From positions 4,526,001 through 4,590,000 of the forward strand of contig NC_020514.1 in the NCBI RefSeq assembly GCF_000347635.1: a stretch of DNA of 64,000 nt. The letters run 5' to 3'. Below the pieces are notes generated by a model. The model was not told where the DNA came from. It worked only from the letters and a program-made list of their open reading frames with translations, and did no database searches. Below, piece after piece: positions 35,601 to 42,852 of this stretch; the first letter of the stretch is position 1, and every line of letters starts with the position of its first letter. Source of the DNA: Paraglaciecola psychrophila 170. GTDB taxonomy: Bacteria > Pseudomonadota > Gammaproteobacteria > Enterobacterales > Alteromonadaceae. The translations under genes and the position numbers were made by a program.

Positions 35601-36263
35601 CTCCACTCGGCTATGTTTAAACATGCAAATGAATATACAGGTAGCTTGACAGGTTTATTAGATTTAGCTGAGAATAATCGTATTGAAATCAAATTAGCTG
35701 GTGAAATTGAATCAATATATTTTACTGATATTCATTTACTTGATTTGAAAACAATTGTCGAAGGAACGCAGTCAATTACTGCTTTGGCTAAAGATATTGA
35801 ACTGTCTAAGAAATTAGAAAGCGATACTACAGCTACCCCGCCCTCTTCATTAAGTGATTATAATGAAAAAAAGATTGAGATCAGAGGAAAGTATTTATAT
35901 TTTATGGGCGTAGAGTTCACCAAAGAGAAAATGAATTGGAAAAGTGCCTATCTCTATCCTGATTCGAAAAGTAAATGGTGTCTGTCCTCTAGAGCGAGTG
36001 TTGTTACTCGCTTTGATTCTCAACGTGAGGCAGAGGATTGGTGGTCTGCTTTTGCTGAATATAGAAGAGTCACTAATAGCTATTTGATAATGCAAAAACC
36101 ACCTGTTAAAAAGTCAAATGTTAATTTGACTGTAAAACCGACAGTAGCACCAACTAGCACTTCATACGGATATTCATCAGAGAAAGGGACTTGCCCTGTT
36201 TGTGGAGGAACTGGGGGTGGTGGTGGTAATTGTTATAAGTGCGAAGGAACAGGTTGGGCATAG
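32649..36263 (+). CDS. Sacsin-type GHKL ATPase with C-terminal zinc motifs
   Basis: 1204 residues from a TTG overlapping the helicase stop (TTGA); no nearby ATG fits. The N-terminal Hsp90-like ATPase shows the N-box FIYELLQNAEDAEA (about 48) and the G-boxes GIGNTTKKDD and GKFGVGFKAVF (about 103), as in sacsin/NOV proteins. A long middle part is unassigned. Near 942 a Cys-rich module (CQVCIEELPF ... CLCPLHSAMFKHA) looks like a zinc-bound HNH/treble clef. The last 25 residues form a DnaJ-like CPVCGG...CYKCEGTG zinc ribbon. The gene is strikingly AT-rich, even for this island, which suggests transfer. ATP-dependent sensing or remodelling with the helicase is a guess. Confidence 0.8.
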   Translation: MSANFESFEELYKKRKDWVESNRKNDFEDGILNLLTELYPDNAHFIYELLQNAEDAEASEIHFSLSESCLIVKHNAKRQFTFEDVNSITGIGNTTKKDDVVQIGKFGVGFKAVFSYTTSPRVFSNQYSFEIRDLVIPHKINNNYEGHYETIFEFPFNSSNKLPKDAFIEIKKGLDTLSVKILLFLQNIKKITWEIESHKTATIRKVNEIGDYISIEKKSRDGLITLTHWLRFNRWLQGYIGLCVSIAYKLDYKTKNITEFNPKKGLDEQFKIVIDLQSNVSVYFPAEKETSNLKFNINAPFASTVARDSIQNRPENEILIEEIAKLTADSLSLIKNHKMLNASVFDVLPNSDDNISEFYLPIRNRVNKAFHLMDLVPCKNENYLSSHNVYESPSSFRAFFKVNDLKYFVERKEEKINWLVPIQGGRQKQFISDLRIHKWGIEELYSFLDTVAGEGSSDSCDFDEDKVFRKWLLSKEIKWIKDFYCFLLKECDAEDDYGDQPIDGVSLFSILLTTKNKLVRAKDCYFPTKLGQGEIHILNSNFFPNKKEDVDEKTNKFFNAIGVNTYGEKEKVNSILEKHYRKESITVTTDERISHIKLFINYFLNENNQHDVGLFKSTHFIYVERDGKNYYADPAVTYLPESYIELNLSLYFKHLPNKNRFAVSDAYLNSGIEIGSLVNFFKWVGCISNIGIIETHTSSNPEARYLRGSCGKRTSYEVNKDYTITNLKIMLSSNSIEVSKFLLNLLNNSYNRYNYSRAKYRPNQSEGFRYAESFLLFNLKSTSWIPTKDGRFLSPRSITSKLIHSEFSNIKNKELLEDIELFSEENKLIASSDEKQQKAQELGFETSEKYERAKWFADLSESEQVRFMDEVANRKENENEPPNYTSRNPEHRESRIREEVQAAPLKEKQVRERSVAVNKNEVIEQAKEYLVAQYTDPDGIQICQVCIEELPFRKLKDGEYYFESIEFDKENKKSIYQNYLCLCPLHSAMFKHANEYTGSLTGLLDLAENNRIEIKLAGEIESIYFTDIHLLDLKTIVEGTQSITALAKDIELSKKLESDTTATPPSSLSDYNEKKIEIRGKYLYFMGVEFTKEKMNWKSAYLYPDSKSKWCLSSRASVVTRFDSQREAEDWWSAFAEYRRVTNSYLIMQKPPVKKSNVNLTVKPTVAPTSTSYGYSSEKGTCPVCGGTGGGGGNCYKCEGTGWA

Positions 36264-36654
36264 AGACTATTCAAATTTATTGCATACCTAAAACCTTTGT
36301 TGTATCGACAACAGTGTGATTTTAGAGCAAGCCAAAGGCACATTACCCAAGATTTGTTGTCTCATGTGTGCGATGGAATATCCGTTGCATTTTTGTAGTT
36401 TATTTACGTCTTTTGCTGATCTCATACGTAATTTTAAATTGATATTTTTGGAGAATGGCGGATATGCTAATTACGACAAAGTCGCTCGTTAATTAGACTG
36501 ACAGTTTTCCGTGGTAATAACACTACTAAAAGTCAACTATGTGTCTTCTCTCAAAGCTTCTGGACTCCAAATGAGGGAGATAGACTTTCGTAATATGTGA
36601 GCTTATGCTATTCATACTTCACATTATTAATTCAGCTACATCAAAGGCATGCAC
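36264..36654. other. Intergenic region between the sacsin-like gene and DUF4007
   Basis: Contains a hairpin at 36467-36496 (CTAATTACGAC...GTCG...TAATTAG) and a single TACGTAA at 36425-36431, like the half-sites before dndB. No gene is seen. Confidence 0.4.
36467..36496. other. Inverted repeat
   Basis: CTAATTACGAC, an AAA loop, GTCG, then a 5-nt bulge and TAATTAG. It could end the helicase/sacsin transcript or bind a regulator. Confidence 0.4.
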
Positions 36655-37248
36655 ATGACAGTTCTATTTCACGGAAATTTTGCATTGGATCGTCCTAGAA
36701 TGGCTGAATTAGTTAATCACGCGCTCAAGGAGCCTAAGTTCAAGGACAAGGAGCTGGCAAAGCCATTCAAATATGGCGCTCCATTTGCTGCCATTTATAG
36801 AAGCTGGCTACACAAAACTGGATTAGCTGAAATGGGACTTCCACTGGTTTTGACTGAAATGGGTAAGATGGTGTTTGATAATGATCCCACTTTAGAATCT
36901 GATACTACCAAGTGGTTCTTGTATCACGAGCTGGTGACCGACCCTGAACGTGCTGAGGCTTGGCATTACTTTGCGTTGGAATTTTTGCCCAAGCATTCAA
37001 CTTTTACCAAAGACGAACTCCTTGATGGGTTAGCCGATAAATTGAGCCCCCATAGCATGCAGCACTTTAGTCCGGGTAGTAAACTGAACCAACAAATTGC
37101 CCGAAAAATAATCCAGGTCTATACCGAGTCAGACGGGTTTGGTGACCTTAAGATGATTGCGAAGGATGGGGAAACATTCAAGCGTTTAAGCCCTAAGGTA
37201 CTCGGGCCTTGGAAAACATCCGCTGCTCTGGAAAAAGCCTATAGATAA
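36655..37248 (+). CDS. DUF4007 family protein (phosphorothioation-associated)
   Basis: 197 residues from the second ATG of MHMTVLFHGNF, chosen because AAAGG lies 7 nt ahead of it. HGNFALDRPRMAELVNHAL, SWLHKTGLA, VLTEMGKMVF and KWFLYHEL.TDPERAEAW are typical of DUF4007, a family found beside PAPS-reductase-like DndC proteins. It may help modify or recognise DNA; the mechanism is unknown. It is separated from the dnd core by a convergent sulfur transporter gene. Confidence 0.75.
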   Translation: MTVLFHGNFALDRPRMAELVNHALKEPKFKDKELAKPFKYGAPFAAIYRSWLHKTGLAEMGLPLVLTEMGKMVFDNDPTLESDTTKWFLYHELVTDPERAEAWHYFALEFLPKHSTFTKDELLDGLADKLSPHSMQHFSPGSKLNQQIARKIIQVYTESDGFGDLKMIAKDGETFKRLSPKVLGPWKTSAALEKAYR

Positions 37249-37302
37249 GCCTGAGCTTAGTTGATTATGAATGTCAGCATATACAAAGCCCTAGTAAGTA
37301 TA

Positions 37303-38220
37303 CTAATTAGCGATAATTCGTTTCCTAATATCAAGCCCAATAAATAGCCCTACGACAATGCCAGCTACTGCTAGTATTCCCGCTAGAGAAAAAGTTGGTA
37401 GAGCCAGTAATAATTGAGAGTCGTTGCCTCCCATTGCGAGCGATGCGCCGATTCCCATTAAAGTACCTGCCAGAAGGTGCGTCATCCATCGAGCAAGTTT
37501 AGGAGTAACCAATTCAAAACGTTTGGTGCGCCATGCGGCAACAAACATCCCTATCAAGAGACCCGCGAATAAAAAATATCTTTCTATATTTGGCCAAAGC
37601 GTGTCATTTTTTTCTAAAATTGCTTGGCTAAGATCCTGGAGTAATCCACTCGGGGTCCATTTCGGTTGATAAAGAAAAATAAACCCCGCGAGCAAGCCAA
37701 TACCCATCATACCAAACCAAAGTTGCTTTCTTTTCCTATCGCCAATGAATGCCCAAATACCTATCAACAAAGAAAGAAAAATTAGGACTCCATAAGTAAC
37801 GTTAGTTGGCAAAGGCAGAGGACTAACAGAAATTTCTGGACGCCAAGTTGCCAATATAATCCAACCGGTGAGCCAACCAAAAATTGTCGCTGTCATACTT
37901 AGATCTCCTCGAGAGAGCTTGCTAAGAGTTGAAACACCACACCCTTGATTAAAAGCAGCGCCGATACCAAACAATACCCCGCCTATTCCAAACAAAACAC
38001 TGGGTTCGTAAACTCTAAATTGTAAAGGCAAATCAAGATAGTACCCAGTAACAACAGCAACCCAAGCCAACACACCACTAGCCAAGATGGCAATAAGAAA
38101 ACCAGGATCACCATTTTTCCATTCGGTGACACCTCTAACCATACAAAGCCCCGTTGTTTGAGCTAGATAGCCCAACAAAAAAATCAGAAGCAAAACCCCG
38201 ATAAATATGGTCATACACAC
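37303..38220 (-). CDS. YeeE/YedE-family sulfur (thiosulfate) transporter
   Basis: 305 residues with about nine membrane helices. The conserved motif GIGAAFNQGCGVSTLSKLSRGDL and the second-half counterpart GTLMGIGASLAMGGNDSQLLL identify the YeeE/YedE (TsuA-like) family of thiosulfate or sulfur-compound permeases. Cys95 of the GCGVS loop is the transport cysteine in the first repeat; the second repeat has GGND where a Cys is often found. It lies inside a locus that puts sulfur on DNA, so it may supply the sulfur, but it is on the opposite strand. Confidence 0.82.
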   Translation of the reverse strand: MCMTIFIGVLLLIFLLGYLAQTTGLCMVRGVTEWKNGDPGFLIAILASGVLAWVAVVTGYYLDLPLQFRVYEPSVLFGIGGVLFGIGAAFNQGCGVSTLSKLSRGDLSMTATIFGWLTGWIILATWRPEISVSPLPLPTNVTYGVLIFLSLLIGIWAFIGDRKRKQLWFGMMGIGLLAGFIFLYQPKWTPSGLLQDLSQAILEKNDTLWPNIERYFLFAGLLIGMFVAAWRTKRFELVTPKLARWMTHLLAGTLMGIGASLAMGGNDSQLLLALPTFSLAGILAVAGIVVGLFIGLDIRKRIIAN

Positions 38221-38550
38221 TCCATTGGTTTATATAAATATGTGAATAATGACTGAGACGAAAAATTATTTCGTTATTTTGAATTATTGGTAGTATGGAC
38301 GAAAACGACTTATAAACCACCGACTAAACAAAACGCAAAATTTGTTTTTTATTGTCAATAAGCATAATGGGAGTTAGGCCCTAATGACGGATCAAATACC
38401 AGAAAGGTGGCTAAATAGTACGGCGGCACAAAAAACAGTTAAAAATTAAAGGTTGTGAGCTTATGCATAGGCGAGAGGCTGGTAAATTAATATTTGAGAA
38501 ACGAGGTAACGCATACTTTTATTTAATTAAAACCAGTTCAACACAAAATA
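38221..38550. other. Divergent promoter region with small ORF scraps
   Basis: Between the divergent transporter and the next operon. MTDQIPERWLNSTAAQKTVKN (38383-38448) has an excisionase/HTH-like opening but stops after 21 codons, and a second scrap ends IKTSSTQNNE just before 38551. Possibly an eroded HTH gene. GTTAGGCCC at about 38373 resembles an attC core but lacks a partner. Confidence 0.35.
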
Positions 38551-39096
38551 ATGAATGATCCCCGAGATGACGTTTACAGCTGCAAAGTTATTGATTGGTA
38601 CAAAGATAAATACCCTCAAATAGAGTCAAACGAACCATCCATAGCTAGTCTAGACTCTATTTCGATATGGACTGCTCATATATTACACCCCCTAGAGAAA
38701 CAATTTGGTGAGGTCAAAATAACCTATGGTTTTACTTCACCTCAACTATTAAAAGAGATCAAAAAGTTTAACCCCAAAGGAATAGCACCTAACCTTGACC
38801 AACATGCTGCCCACGAAAATAACGCTAAAGGCAAACCCCATTGCGGCAGGCTTGGAGTTGCCTGCGACATTGAGGTACCAGAATACAAAACCAAAATGGA
38901 TCATGTGGCCAACTGGATATCAATAAACCTAAAATACGACCGTCTCTATTTCTATGGGCCAGATAGACCTATACATATTAGTGTGGGCCCCGATAATTCT
39001 AAGTTTATTCAAATAATGGGCACCTCAAAGACAGGTAAAAGAGTGCCTAAACGAAACGGCAACAACGTCCCATTTTCAAATTTGTGGGAAGGATAA
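38551..39096 (+). CDS. Peptidase M15-like protein of the Dnd locus
   Basis: 181 residues. EVKITYGFTSPQLLKEIKKF, QHAAHENN, CGRLGVACDIEV, then WISINLKYDRLYFYGPDRPIHISVG follow the order of the M15 (D-Ala-D-Ala carboxypeptidase/endolysin) fold, in which a His, an Asp and a late His hold zinc. Here they would be His in the QHAAHE/HCGR stretch, Asp of CDIEV and His of PIHIS. It precedes the Dnd-associated methyltransferase by 3 bp, so it is part of that unit. A peptidase fold in a DNA-modification operon is unexpected; it may be repurposed. Confidence 0.55.
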   Translation: MNDPRDDVYSCKVIDWYKDKYPQIESNEPSIASLDSISIWTAHILHPLEKQFGEVKITYGFTSPQLLKEIKKFNPKGIAPNLDQHAAHENNAKGKPHCGRLGVACDIEVPEYKTKMDHVANWISINLKYDRLYFYGPDRPIHISVGPDNSKFIQIMGTSKTGKRVPKRNGNNVPFSNLWEG

Positions 39097-39099
39097 GTA

Positions 39100-41103
39100 A
39101 TGGATGAGAATAGCTTCAATCAGTTGATTAATGCACTCCCAGCAGGAAAATCAACACCGCAGGCTATTTATGTTCATCATTCGATATTGCAAAGTACCAA
39201 GCTACTGGAATTTATAAACCGCATACAATCAGCCCTTAAACAATCATCATTTAAATGGGATATAGCTAAATTTTCAAAACAGTCTTTTCAGTTTTCACTG
39301 CTTGCTTATCCTGATTTTGATAACGCAGCCTACCCAGAGTTGAAAACCAGTTTGTTTATCGATTTATCTAAAAAGCACCATCGCATCAATGACTATTCAA
39401 AATCTGACAATCCCCCTATTTTGCATCGAAAAGAGTTGATGGTGACAAAAGATTACCCCCATTTCGACGAATTCACATTAATTACACAAGAGGGTGAGCT
39501 GGCCGGATTGTATGAAAATACCAGAGCAATAGGTTTTAAGCTGGGATGGGAGGCAACCATCATTAAAGCGGGTTGTGAACTTGTTGATGGCAGACTCTTT
39601 CGTGCGAGCGCCGTTTTCGATTTTACAGAAAAGAAAATTGATAGACATAAAACGGCCATAGTCCGTCACGGCTTAAGCAGTCCAATGAAGTTTTTATTTA
39701 ACAAAGGCTATTTGAGTGGCGACTACAGTGTTTTTGATTATGGCTGCGGACTTGGCGACGACTTAGCTGAATTACACGCAAACGGTATTGATGCAGCTGG
39801 TTGGGATCCTAACTTCAGACCGGATGCTGAATTGGCCAATGCCGATATCGTTAATCTAGGTTTTGTGCTTAATGTTATTGAAGATGTGCCTGAAAGAATT
39901 GAGGCACTACACCATGCATTTGAGCTTGCAGATCGCTTACTCATTGTTTCGTGTATGTTGATCAGTGAATCAAAACTTGCGCAAATGACGCAATATAAAG
40001 ATGGCGTGATCACTTCTCGCAACACTTTTCAGAAATATTACTTTCAATCTGAATTACAACTGTTCATTGAAGACACGCTCGAAAAAAATGCTATATCGGT
40101 TGGACCTGGTATTTTTATTGTTTTCAAAGATGAACTGAAAGAACAAACGTACCTATCATCAAAATTGAAAAGGAAACTCCATTGGCAATCCTTCAATAAG
40201 ACCCCAACTAAATCAGAAAAGTTAAGAGTTTTATTAGACCAACACCGCGAGCTTGTTGAGGCGTTTTGGAACATAGTGCTAGAACTTGGTCGAATTCCTG
40301 CCTTTGATGAATTTACTCAATCTGGCCTAATAGTTGAGACATTTGGCAGTGCTAAGAAACTATTTAACCTACTAATGGATGATGAGAAAAAAGCGCAATT
40401 CGAACAAGCAAAAATGGCCAGAAAAGAAGATTACTTAGTTTATTTCGCCCTAGGACTTTTCTCAAAAAGAAAATCTTATAAAAGCATGCCAGTGAATAAA
40501 AAGAGGGATATAAAAGCCTTGTTTCCTTCAGTCAATGCAGGTCAAGAAGAAGCGAAAGAGTGGCTATTTAAAATTGCGGACTATGACTTGCTGCAAAGCG
40601 CAGTTGAGCATGCGGCGCAATATATACCATCTATTCACAATCTTGGTCATTCACTTTTAATTCAAACACGATACATCAATGAACTGCCAATTATATTGAG
40701 AGTATACATTGGCGCAGCGGCAATGATTTACGGTGACTGGAGTGAGGCAGACGTCATCAAAATTCATGTTACTTCAGGCAAAGTGACATTTATGGTGTAT
40801 GACGACTTCGTCAACAATTCAATCCCGAGGATGAAAGAGCGAGTGAAAGTAAAGCTGGCTGATCAAGATATTGATTATTTTGATTACATCAACGAAGCCA
40901 ACAGACCGCCCTTGTTGAACAAACATGAGTTAATGGCTGAGTCGGATAATCATTACGTGGAGCAAAAAAGGTTAGATGAAAAACTAATGAGTCTAGGTGT
41001 GGTCAGTGCTTCAGGAGAGCAGCATATGTCAGTCATAGAATTTAATTTGCAATTGTTTTCAATTAGAAAAGATATTAAGGGTTATAGAATTTATGATAAT
41101 TAA
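39100..41103 (+). CDS. DNA phosphorothioation-associated putative methyltransferase
   Basis: 667 residues, matching the TIGR04096-type family that travels with dnd genes. The SAM site is VFDYGCGLGDDLAELHANG at about 210, preceded by KTAIVRHGLSSPMKFLFNKG and followed by DIVNLGFVLNVIEDVPERIE, all conserved in that family. The C-terminal half (from about 370) is specific to it. It may methylate DNA near phosphorothioate sites or prepare a substrate; the reaction is not established. A good ribosome site (GGAAGG) precedes its ATG. Confidence 0.85.
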   Translation: MDENSFNQLINALPAGKSTPQAIYVHHSILQSTKLLEFINRIQSALKQSSFKWDIAKFSKQSFQFSLLAYPDFDNAAYPELKTSLFIDLSKKHHRINDYSKSDNPPILHRKELMVTKDYPHFDEFTLITQEGELAGLYENTRAIGFKLGWEATIIKAGCELVDGRLFRASAVFDFTEKKIDRHKTAIVRHGLSSPMKFLFNKGYLSGDYSVFDYGCGLGDDLAELHANGIDAAGWDPNFRPDAELANADIVNLGFVLNVIEDVPERIEALHHAFELADRLLIVSCMLISESKLAQMTQYKDGVITSRNTFQKYYFQSELQLFIEDTLEKNAISVGPGIFIVFKDELKEQTYLSSKLKRKLHWQSFNKTPTKSEKLRVLLDQHRELVEAFWNIVLELGRIPAFDEFTQSGLIVETFGSAKKLFNLLMDDEKKAQFEQAKMARKEDYLVYFALGLFSKRKSYKSMPVNKKRDIKALFPSVNAGQEEAKEWLFKIADYDLLQSAVEHAAQYIPSIHNLGHSLLIQTRYINELPIILRVYIGAAAMIYGDWSEADVIKIHVTSGKVTFMVYDDFVNNSIPRMKERVKVKLADQDIDYFDYINEANRPPLLNKHELMAESDNHYVEQKRLDEKLMSLGVVSASGEQHMSVIEFNLQLFSIRKDIKGYRIYDN

Positions 41104-41187
41104 TTAACTTAAATCGACATTAAATCATGTGAGTTTTTCATTAACCTAGCAATTATATTTCGTAATACAAATTAAGAGTTCTGAACC

Positions 41188-41625
41188 ATGGGTATAAAAG
41201 GTGAAACATGTATTGGTTTTTTAGAAAGTTCACAGGAATTTCTATTATCTGCAGAATTAGTCTTGAACAAAACTCATGGAGTATTTCTACCTGCGTATTT
41301 TCTTCTAGGCCGCTCAATTGAGTTGTCCTTGAAGGCATTCCTACTTCATCGTGGCTTACCAATTAAAGAACTTAGGAAAAAGAAGTATGGCCATAATTTA
41401 GTGACATTGTTGAATGAATCTCTTAACAAAGGAATTGAGAAAGAAATTGCAATAAATAATGTAGAAAAAGGAGTAATTGAATTACTAAGTTACGATTATG
41501 CAGACAAACGTTTTGAGTATCGTATTACGGGAGGTCAATATTGTTTACCCCTCATTGATGTAACTTGTGAAATAGCAAAAAAGCTGGCATTTATGGATTT
41601 AAATAATTTATGTTATCCAGACTAA
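41188..41625 (+). CDS. HEPN-like small protein
   Basis: 145 residues, helical. The stretch PAYFLLGRSIELSLKAFLLHRG followed by KKKYGHNLVTLLNESL is typical of HEPN-domain proteins of the SAV2148/AbiV/C-terminal type. The RNase motif Rx4-6H of active HEPN toxins is not evident, so it may be structural. It sits alone between the methyltransferase and dndB, with its own leader. Dnd islands often carry HEPN genes; a toxin or accessory role is inferred. Confidence 0.6.
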   Translation: MGIKGETCIGFLESSQEFLLSAELVLNKTHGVFLPAYFLLGRSIELSLKAFLLHRGLPIKELRKKKYGHNLVTLLNESLNKGIEKEIAINNVEKGVIELLSYDYADKRFEYRITGGQYCLPLIDVTCEIAKKLAFMDLNNLCYPD

Positions 41626-41720
41626 AGTTTAAAAATTCTTTATCTAATAATATTTGAGTTTAGATATTCTCACTTAAAATAATCACCAAAATCATAGTTT
41701 ACTATTCAGAATTGTTTTTG

Positions 41721-41750
41721 TACGTGATATTATTACGTACTAATACGTAA
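41721..41750. promoter_or_regulatory. TACGT repeat/palindrome before dndB, candidate DndB operator
   Basis: Three TACGT half-sites (41721, 41734, 41744); the last two form the palindrome TTACGTA-CTAA-TACGTAA. It lies 17 bp before the dndB ATG. Characterised DndB repressors bind TACG...CGTA palindromes in their own promoter (recalled, spacing may differ). Confidence 0.6.
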
Positions 41751-41767
41751 CTAAAGGTAATTCACTG

Positions 41768-42852
41768 ATGGATAAGTTTGATAGCAACTACTGCTATTCC
41801 TTCCCCGCAATAAGAGCGATACAAGCTGGTAAACCTTTCTATATTGCAACATGCCCGTTACGTATCATCCCAAAAATCTTTATGTATAATGAAGAAGAAG
41901 TCCCTGCTGAATTGCGTGCACAACGTACTTTAAACAAAAGCCGTATACCAGAGATGACCCGCTATTTACTTGACTCACCGAAGGGTTACGTTTTTTCAGC
42001 TCTAACAGCATCAGTTGCTTCTGAAGTTGAGTTTATAGAAGCAGACAGTATGAATAATCTTGGGACATTGAGAGTGCCAATGGATGCTCAATTGTTGATC
42101 AATGATGGTCAACATCGCCGTGCGGCGATCGAAGAAGCCATCAAAGAAAACCCCGAGCTAGGCCAGGATAATATCGCTGTTTTATTCTTTGTTGACGAAG
42201 GGCTTAAACGCAGCCAACAAATGTTTGCCGATCTCAATAAATATGCAGTTAGACCTAGTTCATCATTAGGCACACTATACGACCACAGAGATCAGGCCTC
42301 TGAGTTAGCCAGATATTTATCAATGAATGCCAAACCATTTGTTGGCTTTACGGAGTTCGAGCGCTCGACCATTTCGGTAAGAAGCAGCAAATTATTCACC
42401 CTTAGTGGCATTAAGCAAGCGACACGAGCCCTATTTGGTAAAGGCCCAAAAGATGGGTTTAATGAAGAAGAACAAAAAAAGCAGTCGATTTTTGGAATAC
42501 TCTAAATAACCACATGGTTGAGTGGCAGCAAGTGCAAGCCAAAACCCTATCAGCAGCAGAATTTAGACAAGAATATATAACGGCCCATGGTATTGGCTTA
42601 CAAGCACTGGCAATAGTAGGCAAAGAAATATCTTGTTTAAAAAAGAATAAACAACATGAGAAGTTTGAAGCGCTAAAAGATATAAGTTGGCTTAAATCTA
42701 ACTCTAATTGGTCAAACCGTGCGATGCAACACGGCCGCTTATCAAAAGCCAATTCAAATATATTTTTAACCGCTATCGAAATTAAAAGGCAAATAGCTAT
42801 GCCCATCTCCGAAGAAGACCTAAAAAAAGAAGAAGAATTACTTAACTCATGA
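41768..42852 (+). CDS. dndB: DndB, regulator of phosphorothioation, split by a -1 frame change
   Basis: The N-terminal 245 codons carry the family motif LINDGQHRRAAIEEAI and FADLNKYAVRPSSSLGTLYD. At 42474-42481 the sequence is CAA AAA AAG with the heptamer A AAA AAG in frame. Staying in frame stops at 42505, while slipping back one base continues as AVDFWNTLNNHMVEWQQV to the normal DndB end at 42852 (about 360 residues). A AAA AAG is the strongest known bacterial -1 slippery sequence (dnaX, IS911), so programmed frameshifting is possible. A one-base deletion or sequencing error in the A-run is the alternative. DndB represses the dnd operon; the TACGT palindrome upstream fits that. The stop overlaps an ATG (ATGA) leading to dndC. 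Confidence 0.85.

Noticed and set aside
29113..36263. DISARM locus
   Set aside because: An SNF2 helicase is present, but the DUF1998 (DrmB), PLD (DrmC), DrmA helicase and DISARM methylase genes are absent.
38370..38380. attC core GTTAGGC before the M15-like gene
   Set aside because: No matching left core or stem within 150 bp.
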